DNA of 64,000 bases from NCBI RefSeq assembly GCF_026745355.1, contig NC_079204.1:54752633-54816632 (forward strand), read 5' to 3'. How positions within the stretch are numbered: the first letter of the stretch is position 1; each line of letters begins with the position of its first letter. A program made the position numbers and the translations under genes. Positions 45,958 to 57,200 of this stretch are shown here, in pieces. Source of the stretch: Beta vulgaris subsp. vulgaris. Its lineage: Eukaryota; Streptophyta; Magnoliopsida; Caryophyllales; Amaranthaceae. The notes beneath the pieces were generated by a model, which worked only from the letters and a program-made list of their open reading frames with translations, made no database searches and was not told the DNA's origin.

Positions 45958-48881
45958 TCAGGCAAGTGTTGGTATCTGCACAAAATCAATGACTACATTG
46001 CGTATGACTTTGATCTTTTCCCAATCTACACCTTGATTTGGTAAGCAACACTCCTTCAACAGATCACTTTTTACAATAATTAATGTTTCTAATGACAAGG
46101 GCAAGCCTTTCTCAGGCAATGCCTGCAACTCAGGACAGTAGCTTATTTCCAGGTTTCTCAAAGAAGCAAGCAAGTTTAGTGAAGGAAGGGCAATTAGATT
46201 TGGACAATCTATGATGTTGAGTTCACGAAGGCGAGGCATTTGAGTCGCTTGTAACCCGTCCCATTTCGTGAGGCTTGTCATGTCTTGGAATTTCAGAGAC
46301 TCCAATGATGGGAATCCTGCATCCAATCCTATTCCTGAAAATTGAACACTGATGTTTTCTACACGATGCATCTCCTCAATATGAAGAACTTTCAGGTGTT
46401 GAAGTTTCCCCAGTGTTGGCAAGATGCTACACTGGTCACATCTTAGCAAGTGAATGCTAGTTAAGTTACACTCAGGACTACTAAGCCAACTTGGAAATTG
46501 AGCGCCATTATATCCTGTTACTTGTAACTCTTCTAAATTTTCATGTGGTTCTAAGGAGCCGAGGACATTTTCAGTGACTGATTGATGCGTTGAGTATCTG
46601 TTCCATTCAAGCTCTACTCTTTTAAGGAATGGCTTATTTTTCAACATTGCTTCCTTTGCTTCTTCCTCATCTTTGACATTTTCAAGGTTCGTGAGACAAA
46701 TCGATCCTTGGAGGTTCTTCATATTCTTCAATTCTGTGAGACGATACCCATCCTTTCTACCTACCATAAATGCAGGAAGGGTACAAAGATTACTTAGGTT
46801 CCCTATCTTAGACGGCATAGAACTCAAACCCTTGATGTCAACCTCAAGTGTAATAAATGAAACAATTTTCTTGTTTTTTTGGGTAATTGAAGAAGCAGAG
46901 GACATTGATCAGCTTTGAGAAATTGTAACATATGAAGGTCAGTAATGGATGCTGGAAACTCTTGGATATCAGTCTTGGAAACATCAAGGAGCCGGAGATG
47001 TTTGAGTTTACCCAGAGACTCTGGTAGCTCACTTATATCAGTTCCACTCAAGTTCAGTACTCGCAAGGATTGTAGTTTCAGAAAAAGGGTGTAGCTGACT
47101 TGGCCAACGCTTATGTGTTCACTTAGGGAAAGAATTGTCCTAAGGCCCTCTGAATGTCTTTCTATATCCTTCCATAATGGCCTTGCAATACTTGGACAAA
47201 GCAAAGAAAGATGTCGACAATTTCTATATCGAGTAGTTATATCTGCGGAATTCAGCATCTGGCTTGTGGAACTTGAAAAAGCACCCACAAATTGCTCATC
47301 AAGCTGAATATACATGTCGGAGCCTATAAATTGAGAATAGCGGTGAACAAATTCGTGCATTTTATAGACATGTGCCTCTTGATCAAATGGGTGGTATATC
47401 TGAAGGATGGATTGGGATAATACATCATCGAAGTAATGATTGGCAAGTTCTTCTAAAATTGCATACTCTGAGCAGTCTGAATATTGGAAACCTGAAAATT
47501 GGGGTTTAATGTAGCCCTCTGCCAACCATAACCGAGCCAAATCATCCTTCCTATAGACATATTCTTTAGGAAAGAGAGAAAAGTAAGGGAAACAATTTTT
47601 CAGAAAGAAGGAGAGATCAGAATAATTTAATCTGAAAGCTGGAAAGATTTGTTCTCTGAATTCTGGCATGCACCACAAGTCTTTCTGTAGCATAGTAGAC
47701 AAACTATGTTCTTGCTTCAAGGAGAGGCGGTTCCCAATCATATTTGCCACCAAAGGCAAGCCCTTGCAAAATTTCTCAGCTATCTGAACTGCAACAACTG
47801 CTGACATATTCTTCCCACAACGCGTTCGCTTGTTGACAGCTGCAATATCAGCTTTTTTCTGCAGGATCAACCCACAATCCTCATCAGACATCTGTTGCAA
47901 ATAGTAGGAAGCAGTAGTGCTCCTACTAAGAGAAGCAACTATAGAGGAAACTCTTGGGTTGCGGGTGGTAATGAGAACGGCAAACACACAAGAGGGATCA
48001 AGGAGGAGAGATTGGAAATCTTCCCAATCTTGAGGCTTCACAAAATTGCACAAGTCATCAAGCACGATGAGAATCCTTCTCTCCTTGCACAAGCCCATAA
48101 ACAGCCTTGTATATTGCTGCTCAGGGAATGGAGGAGAATAAATTGATCTGGCCTCTTTGATTTGCTCAAGCTGCAGGTCTAAGATCATCGAGCATAAAAC
48201 CTTCATGAGATTGAAATCCCCCGACACAGGAACCCATAATCTGTGATCAAAATGACTTTGTATTGATGAGTCGTTCTTGACCACTTGGGCTAATGCAGTT
48301 TTTCCCACCCCGAACATCCCTGCTATCAGAACCACACTGCTGCTGCTTGATTGCAGAAGCAACCGAATAATGCTTTCTTTGTCCTGTTTTCTTTGGAAGC
48401 TTTCATCGTCAGGTACAATCATCGGTTCTTTGTCCACACCAAGGTGTCTCGCATCACAAAATCCAGGAGTTTTTACAAAAAAATGATATGGTGGATTTAT
48501 TAGATGTAACAGATTTCTTTGCAACTCGCGGATTTTTGAAGACAAGCCCCATTTTGTCCAGTAAGACCAGGGAAATCCAGCATCCCCCTTCTCAAGAATC
48601 TCAAGATTGAGACCTTCTGTAAAATCTTCCGTCTCATAACAAGCTCTTCTGATATCTGCCACCCACTTTTGGTGCCAATTGCTCGATATCAGGTCCCGTC
48701 CATCTACATTATCAAGCATGGACTGAATTTTTACATAAGTTGCCTCGAGTTGTTTGAGCTCATCCTCCACATCAGAATGATATGCAAGACCAATTGTATC
48801 AGCAGCTGAAGCTTTGATCTTATCTACCAACTCTTGTAATAATGATGACACAATGAACCCAGAGACAAATTCTAAGGCCAT
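45958..48881 (-). CDS. CC-NBS-LRR resistance-type protein, one frameshift
   Basis: A nearly complete CNL immune receptor of about 970 residues. From ATG 48881 (minus): coiled-coil domain, residues 1-125, with YETEDFTEGL at the EDVID position. The NB-ARC has P-loop GMFGVGKT (188-195), kinase-2 LIVLDDL (271-277), VLITTRN (RNBS-B, about 302), GLPL (374-377) and CFPYFSLFPKEY (RNBS-D, 430-441). The MHD position reads MHE (508-510). Leucine-rich repeats follow, for example VLNLSGTDISELPESLGKL. At about 46853 one base (a G of a GG pair) appears to be lost. The upstream frame stops at 46824 while the LRRs continue in the other frame to the stop at 45958. All nucleotide-binding motifs are intact, so this is the member of the cluster most likely to be functional if the shift is a sequence error. 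Confidence 0.85.
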
Positions 48882-50420
48882 TCTTTCCAGTAAATTGAGA
48901 GCAAGGAAGATAGTATGTGTCAGAGAGAGATGCAGGGAAATGGAAATGGAAATGGCTAACTACCCACTAGGCTGCTCTCATTTCTGATGGGAACTCATCG
49001 GCTTTCATAGAACAAGTGGAGGAAGTAGGTTGGAAGTTTCAACATAAAAGTGTTGACTTAACAGTCTTTTAAAACTGAAAAAAGGAAAGCAGCAGCAACA
49101 ATGACACTACCCTTATTGGTGCATCATCTAGTCAATTCCCACGCATCCATCTCAAGATATGCTCGACTACCATCTTCGTAATATGACCTTCCTAAATCCT
49201 AAATGTCCAACACTTATACCTATATACTTCCCCCGTTTCGTTTTAAATGCAACAAATAAATAGATTTACAAATCACACCTTTGGTCGATTTGTGCATTCC
49301 TTTGAAGTTCGACCCACACTACTTAACAGTCATTTTTAAACAGCTCGTTGCCATCCAATATGACAACATCCTCGATCGACTCATATCATTGCTAAAATAA
49401 CACTCATGTACTCACTTCTCATGATTCTAGTGTTAGCTGGCAACTTACTAATAAAATCACTAGTACTTACTCACTTCACCTGCAGTTCAGATATCACAGG
49501 CTTTTATCAATGTAAATTTTTATACTAACCTGTCCTCCGTTCTTTTTTTATTGCAAATTTTGATTTTTCCATTATTCACCCCTAAGTAATTCAAAACATA
49601 GTCATTAGAGACCTTATTTGACGAACTTCGTCACAATGTATATTTTCTAAATATCTTATTTGCATAATTATATAACATTATGACTAAAGATATTAATTTG
49701 TCAAGATTTTATCGTGACAATTAAAGAAGAACTGATGAAGTATATTTTGTCACTGGCATCTTTCTCAACAAGACAATCATGCTTACCTACTCATCTGACT
49801 TTCCCAGACAAAGCACTGAATATTTAATTAAGTGTAGATTAGAACTATAATGTATAAGAAATTCAATAAAAAATGCACAATTGTATTGTACTTATGAGAA
49901 AGAAAGATTAACTTTAGACTATAATTTTGGCTTATTCAAGGCAAAGATAAGAACAGAAAAATTAACTGAATGCATAGCGAACATTTATAGTTAACAAAAA
50001 CATTAAAAATTCAAAGAAGTTTTACATGTTCTTCAATTTAATTAAAGTTCAAGGAAATACAAACACTTACTAGGTTATTGTCTGAACATATTTCCGCCAT
50101 TATCGATTTTTCTTTCTCACTATGTACATGAATTTTAGGTTGAAACTTGAAATGTTGAACACTCCAATCATGTAACAGTGCACATCTCTCACAACTTTGG
50201 GAAAAATGGTGGATTTTCCACTGCGCAAGTTTGGCCCTAAAAAAAAATTTCCTTAGGTATCCTTGGGGTTTTGACGTAATTCTCAAATTATTCTTCACAT
50301 TTGGGAAATTTCTCAAATATCCGGAACTTTGTGTTTGGGCTTAAAATACCTTTATCATACACTGAGATTCAAGTATATTAATTTCCTAAGATACCCTTTA
50401 AACTTCAAAATTCAATAAGG
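48882..50420. other. Intergenic sequence upstream of the minus-strand NLR
   Basis: Presumed promoter and leader of the NLR at its left side. At about 49530-49742 a degenerate TCCGTTCTTTTTTTATTGCA and its inverted counterpart suggest an old Stowaway-like repeat. No gene seen. Confidence 0.4.
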
Positions 50421-50835
50421 TAGTGTTTGGAAACTTGTATTTCATTTCAAATAATGGAATTGAAATCTTGAATTTAAAGTTTGTATTTCAATTCCTAATC
50501 ATTGTTTTGTAAAGGGGGTTTGATAGAGGAGAGAGAAATGGAGGTTTAATGGAGGAGAGAGAAAAAGTGTGGGTTTATTAAAGGAGAGAGAAATAAATAT
50601 TAGAAAGAAAATGAGTGAAGTTGAAATATAAATACTCATGAAGTTGGGATATGTCATATGTATGGGAAGAGAATTTCAAATGACAATGTAATAGCTTGAA
50701 TTTCAAATTCTACTAATATAAGCTTTTGATAAGAATTTGAACAAATTCCATGATTTCAAATTCCATGCCATCCAAACACTAGATTTCATCCAAATCCAGG
50801 ATTTGAAATGAAATCTTGCTATCCAAACATAGCAT
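50421..50835. mobile_element. MITE-like element with GTTTGGA ends
   Basis: Left end TAGTGTTTGGAAACTTGTAT and right end, inverted, GCTATGTTTGGATAGCAAGA share about 30 positions, followed on both arms by ATTTCATTTCAAAT. The interior is rich in GGAATTTGAAAT-type motifs. No target duplication was found. Confidence 0.5.
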
Positions 50836-51447
50836 TAAATATTTTAAAAAGGTAATGTTATATGTAAGCATTAAATACATTTCTTTAAATGGAAACAGTT
50901 TAAGAATTGAAGACACATTTTCACATCAATTAAGGTAATAAATACTTGATTTAATATTTTATTTTCATTTTAAGCACCTTATATAGGGCTATGTATATCA
51001 TTTTCCTTTTAAAAATTAAACCAAAACTCAAGAATACCTCAAGAAATTTCAAACAAAAACAACGTGGCAACTTAGGGGTATTTTGGTAATTCTAATTTAC
51101 AGACTAGAGGTATCAACTTACCGTTAAGTTGGTAAATGGTAATTTACAGTTATGTTGGTAATTTACAGTTAAGTTGGTATCAAAATTAACCAAAATAAAA
51201 GTTTGTTATAAAGTAAGAGTCAATTTGGTATAAATCTAATTTGGTTTCAACTTTATGTAAAAATAAATAAATTTGATTTTAACTTAACTTTGATTTGATA
51301 GTTATTATTGGAGTCTCCAAAGAACTCCAATAGTGAATATCAAATAATAAAACAAAACCCAAATTGATTTTACAAAAAAAAATCAAATTTTGGATTTAGG
51401 ATTTCAAAATAAAACCCAAAGTGAATATTTTTAGTGTCTCGACACTA
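50836..51447. other. AT-rich intergenic sequence
   Basis: Low-complexity stretches (GTTGGTAATTTACAGTTA-type near 51115-51180). No gene recognised. Confidence 0.4.
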
Positions 51448-51721
51448 AGAAATGAACAAGAAGTCATGATATAATCCTACATATGGTTAGACAAAGAGGT
51501 GGTAAGCGGGTCATATTGTATGGGTAGGGTAATTACGGGTCGAGCCAATTTTATGTTCGGATTAGTTAGCATAGGATGCGTTTGAGAAATGAACAAGAAG
51601 TCATGATATAATGCTACATATGGTTAGACAAAGAGGTGGTAAGCGGGTCATATTGTATGGGTAGGGTAATTACGGGTCGAGCCAATTTTATGTTCGGATT
51701 AGTTAGCATAGGATGCGTTTG
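51448..51721. repeat. 137-bp perfect-length tandem duplication
   Basis: Two adjacent copies, 51448-51584 and 51585-51721, starting AGAAATGAACAAGAAGTCAT and differing by one base (CCTAC versus GCTAC) in what I compared. Confidence 0.9.
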
Positions 51722-52956
51722 AGAACGGGTCCATGAAATTTCGGGCCATATCGGATCGGGTTAAATCGAACCGGGGTAAAAACAAGTTTTCAATCTAGCA
51801 AATAAATAAAACACATATAAGACTAATAAAGTGAAATAATTAATGGATAGTGGCTAAATCATATATAGTATTTCATGTCAATTTTTTCCTTAAATTTGTT
51901 TAGAAAGAAACTAATATAACAACTTTTCGATTCGGGTTCAGATAATCATTATCGAGCAAATTATATGTCGAAGCACTTTCGGATCGGGGTATATTCAGGT
52001 TCTGAACATATTTGGGTCTATTTACTTGAATGAAGGTCGAAGGGCTTAATTAAGGTTTTCGCAATCCTTTGAACGGGTTATAAGGGCTAAAATAATACTT
52101 TTAGTTGTATTAAAAGTTTTGTACTTTGACCATTAGATTTTTTATTGTGCCCCTCTAGGAATCTCGTGGTAAAAAAGAATTTTCTTTGGTCTGCCTTTGC
52201 ACAGAGCCATTTACCCACCCAGAGGATTCACTTGGAAGTCCAACAAGCCCCAAAGCCCTCCTCCGACATTGAAATTTTGCTTTCACCCAAATTTGAACCT
52301 TGATCTCCCATACGAGAGATAGGAAGCCATACTATTTGATTTGGATCCAAGGTTCCTTCACCATTAGATACTCTCAATAAATCCAATGGTATTATATTAG
52401 TACTTCTTATATTTTGTATTATAAGTTTATAAATCCTAACTTAGTTATCCACTCGTTGTTATTAAAATCTCGATTCGAATCTTATGATTCTATGATTTTA
52501 TAATACGAAATTACCTTCTCCATTATGATCCTACTTAGAATTTTAATTGTGCAGTAATGATATGACCAATATGAAACTTCCCAACATAAAAAATGATGTC
52601 GAATCATGACTTGTCCGAGTCTGATCTGGTTTGCCGTGGGTATACCTAGAACTATTGGAGAATATGTTTTGACAATTTGACACCACTAGGTTGATTGAAG
52701 GAACAATACGTTTTGGGTGAATCGGGTTTACAATAATTTATTGTGTACCCAAACTGACTTTATCACATAAAAACTGACTATCTCTTACAAAAATTGACTA
52801 GGTTAGAAAAATGACTTTATTACACAAAAACTGACTATATAAAAAGTCATTACATCATACAAAAATTGATTATATCAAATGAAAATTGACTATATTTATT
52901 GTTTCTAGTGCACTATAAGTTTTTGTAAACTTGATCCATTAAGTTTTTTTTATATA
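51722..52956. other. Intergenic sequence with ACTGAC-rich tract
   Basis: Around 52745-52900 motifs of the type ACAAAAACTGACTATAT recur irregularly. Otherwise nothing recognised. Confidence 0.4.
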
Positions 52957-53525
52957 TCTCTATTATATAAGGGAAGGGGGGAACAATGGTGTCTTTTTTT
53001 GAAATACCTATTTTGCCCCCCTTTCCTTTCTAAATTACAGATTCACTTATAAATCAAAGGGGCTTCAAATCATAAATTTTTTTCATAATTATAACAATCG
53101 CTCACAAGTCAACTAAAATCATAAAATTGCATAATTTACATTATGTAAATCACTAAAATGAGGAAACTTTACAAACTACAACCTATGAAAAAATTGACTT
53201 GAAATCAAAGTTTCCACTTTCTTTACAATTTATGAAGTATTGTACTTAATTCAAAAATCAACTAAAAAATTATAATATTAGAAATCATAAATAAATTCAA
53301 TAAAATTTCTATTTTATTCGTAGAATTTAACTTTGCAAAGTAAAAAAAAAAAAAAACAAAAAGAATGAGAGACTTAAGTGACAGAAACTAAACCAAACAA
53401 ATTTTACAACTAAAAACAATTATACTTCGTATGTCTAATGTTCAAATTTTGACTCTTATGCCGAAGAAAATCGAGTTTCTGTTTCAAAAAAAATTCAAGC
53501 ACGCATCGCGTGCGAAAAATTCTAG
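52957..53525 (+). mobile_element. Short non-autonomous Helitron
   Basis: Starts TCTCTATTATATAAGGGAAG after a host A and soon reads AATGGTGTCTTTTTTTGAAA. Ends with a perfect 6-bp stem hairpin (GCACGC ATC GCGTGC, 53499-53513), twelve bases, then CTAG at 53522-53525 before a host T. That is a textbook Helitron 3' end. No terminal inverted repeats or target duplication, as expected. Same family as 24505-25927. Confidence 0.85.
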
Positions 53526-53914
53526 TATATTTGACCAAATAACATACTTCTCTCAAACAAGGAAAAAAAACGAAAAAAGTAATAGGATCACATTAGATTT
53601 TCATTTACAAATATGTAAGTATCAAATTGTAAGTAATTGATAACAATTAACAAAGCTATGAGATAGAATTCAGAGGGTAAAAAAACTTCCAGAACTTTTT
53701 GAATTAGTGGACGATACTGATTCACTGTGTTAGATATAATTTCAGGATACCAATTATCCTAACGGTGGGAAAAAAACTGGCTACCTAATGAGTAATCTAT
53801 CCGCTAAAGATACACTTTAATATTAGTAAAGTCCCACTTAATAAAGTAAATAATTTTTTAACTGTCTATATCTAATAGGTTGTTTACCCGATGGGTTAAT
53901 ATATTAAGTGAAAG

Positions 53915-53941
53915 TATTGGGTCAGACCGTCTGACCCAATA
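53915..53941. repeat. 27-bp palindrome
   Basis: Two 13-base arms (TATTGGGTCAGAC and its complement) around a single C, about 330 bp upstream of the start codon at 54270. Possibly the remains of a MITE, or a regulatory palindrome. Confidence 0.7.
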
Positions 53942-54269
53942 GCTTCCGTCGGACGGGCCTGGCCAACAAAAACGCGCGGGCTTTCCTTTTTTTTTTCATA
54001 TTTGTTTTGTTGATCAGCAGTTTTGTTTATTTTTAGAAAAAACATACAACGGTTATTAGGTCATTATCTTTTTTCGATTTTGAAACTGTTTTTTGGATTT
54101 CTGCTTGATTCTCGCTAGTTTTAAAACTGATTCTTCTTCATTTCAAAGAAACCGATATATTATTTACTGATTATTTCTAGAATTTTTTGCTCCTCTGCTT
54201 CTCTGCTTCTCTGCTGTTGAAACTTAGCGTGTTTTTTTGTTCATAATCCATTACATTTGCATCGCAAAT

Positions 54270-57200
54270 ATGGTGAAGAGGATTAGAAATGATGATTCTA
54301 GGTATAATTTCGTTTGTTTTTGCTGTAATTTTTTTTTGTTTTCAAAATTTGAGCGTTTTTGTTGTTGTAATTGTAATGTAGCCCGAAGTCGAAGAAGGTG
54401 AAGAGTCTTGGATCTTCAGGAAAAATTTTGGCAGTGTCTACTGCTGGGAAGAAGAAGAGAGAGATGGTGATTATGATCCAAGGTAGATTTCAAGTTCTTA
54501 GAGTAGTTTAGATATTTTTTTTTTCTATTTTTGAATGTTTTCAGTTTATCAGAGTATTTATTTCATGTTTTTAGGGTTTGTGTTTCAGTTTTTGTTGTTT
54601 TATACAGATGTTTTCAGTTGTTGTTGTTTTTCAGTTGATATTTGTATATTCTTTCAGTTGATTATAATATTCTTTCAGTTGCTACTTGTATTCTTTTAGT
54701 TGATGTTGTTTTCAGTTGATATTTATATTCCTTCAGTTGATTCTTGTATTGTTTCAGTTTATTCTTATATTTTTTCAGTTGATTTTGTTTAGCAAATAAG
54801 TCTAACTGAAGAGAAAATAAGTCTAAGTGAAGAGTTAATAAGTCTAACTGAAAAACTAAATAAGTTTAATTGAAAACTAAATAAGTCTAAGTGAATCAGT
54901 CTAACTGAAGAGTAAATAAGTCTAACTGAAGAGAAAATAAGTCTAACTGAAGTGTAAATAAGTCTAACTGAACACTTAATAAGTCTAACTGAATCAGTCT
55001 AACTGAAGAGTAAATAAGTCTAACGGAAGAGTAAATAAGTCTAACTGAAGCGTAAATTAGTCTAACTGAAGAGTTCATAAGTCCAACTGAAAACTAAATG
55101 ACTCTAACTGAACACTTAATAAGTCTAACTGAAAACTAAATAAGTCTAACTAAAATCTAAATAAGTCTAACTGAAAACTAAATAAGCCTATCTGAAAAAC
55201 AAACAAGTCTATCTGAAGCACTATATAGACTAGCTGAAAAAGAACAAGTCTATCTGAAGCACTTTGTATACTAGCTGAAAAACGAACAAGTCTATCTGAA
55301 GCACTTTATATACTAGCTGAAAACCAAACAAGTCTATCTGAAGCACTTTATATACTAGTGAAAACCGAACAAGTGTATCTTTAGCACTATATTGACTAAC
55401 TGATAAAAGAAACAAGTGTAACTGAAGTAATGTAAATTTTCAATGAAAAATTTTAAGTGTAATTGGAATAGAATGAAATGAAAGAATAATTATACTAAAT
55501 GAAATAATAAGGACTAGCTGATAAAGCAACAAGTTTAAGTGAAGCACAATAATGAAGTTACTTTGAATGACTGTAGAGACTATCTGAGAAACAAACAAGT
55601 CTAACTGAAGCACTATATAGACTATCTGAAAAATTAACAAGTCTAACTGAAGCACTATATAGACTAGCTGAAAAATAAACAAGTCTAACTGAAGCACTAT
55701 ATAGACTATCTGAAAAACAAACAAGTCTAACTGAAGCACTATGTAGACTAGCTGAAAAATAAACAAGGCTACTTGAAGCACAACAAATACTAGCTGAAAA
55801 ATAAAGAAGTTACTTTGAAGGACTGTAAAGACTAACTGAAAAATAAACTAGTCTAACTGAAGCACAATCTATATAAGCTGAAATGCAAACAAGTCTAACT
55901 GAAGCACTATATAGACTATCTGAAACACAAAGAAGTCTAACTGAAGCACTATATAGAGTACCTTAAAAATAATCTAGGCTATTGTTTCAGTTGATGGTGG
56001 TCTGCTTTTAGTTAATGTTTGTATTCTTTCAGTTGATCTTTGTATTTTTTCAGTTAATGTTGTTTGATTAAACTTTCTTTCTTTCAGATGTGATAAATCC
56101 TTGTCTAAGAAGAAAGGCAAATCTGATTTATCACCAATCAAGTTTTCATTTTCAAGATCTAATCCCGATCAACAGAAAGACACATTTGATAGATCGTATG
56201 TTTTTTTCATTATTCTCCTTTTATATTATATGATTGTGTTATTTTTTTATGTTTTAAAGTTATTTTTGTTCACTTTTGTTAGGAATTTCACTGAGCAAGA
56301 AATAAAGTCAATTAATCTACAAGTATTGTCAGACTATTCCCATTTAAATGAAGTGGTTAGTAATTTCAGTGATGAGCAAAAAAGAGACATTAGGGATATT
56401 GGGTTTGGGAGTCTCTTAGATATTAGGATAAAGAAGTTTTGTCCTAATCTGAATTTGGAGGTGTTGTTAAATTACAATGCATCTGGAATGATGTTTTCAA
56501 CAAAGAATGGTAAACTGATTTTTAATAAGTTTACCATTAGTGATGTTTTGGGGTTACCTGTGTCAGATAGAGCAGTAGAGGTTATAGATGATGATGCCTT
56601 TAGGAGGAAAGGTAGTCAGGTAGAGGCTGGAAGTGCCAGGAAGGATTGGCATAGGTTTCTTGGTATTTCTGATCCCAAGAAGGTATATATTGGTAGAAAA
56701 AATTGGGATGATTTGTTTAAGAAATATGAATCCGGGGATGATTTCAAGAAGTTATTTGTTATTTTTTCGTTGTCCAAGCTTCTATGTCCTATAGCTGATT
56801 TAGGGCCTGTGCTGAAATGTGCCAAGAGTTTAGAAGATGTATCTGCAATTTCAAGTTATGACTGGTGTGGATATATATTGAGAAGTCTTTGTGCTGCTGT
56901 TTTGGACTGTCATCAGTCTATTATGATTAAGAAGATTGAGCTTGGACAGAAGAAAGTATCATTCAAGCTTCGGGGATGCGTCAGCGCTTTGATCTTGCTG
57001 TTATTCACAACTTCAAGTGTCGTAATCTGGATTATTCAAATGTGAGTAAGCCATTTATCAGTTATTGGCAGGATGAGAAGGATTTGACTGATGTTGTGAA
57101 GCAGTTTGAGATCAACATGGATTTTATTCTGCCGGTGAAGCGTGAAAAACAGAAGGTTGAGTTTAAAACTCCCAGTGTTAGTGTTGCTAGTAGGAAGTCT

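Noticed and set aside
54896..55781. Minus-strand open frames with repeated QLDLF or QLVYIVLQLDLF
   Set aside because: They are translations of the minisatellite on the opposite strand of a spliced gene, with no start context or homology.
54795..55975. Regularly spaced repeats resembling a CRISPR array
   Set aside because: The spacers are short variants of each other, there are no cas genes, the genome is a plant, and the pattern is a degenerate 21-22 bp minisatellite in an intron.
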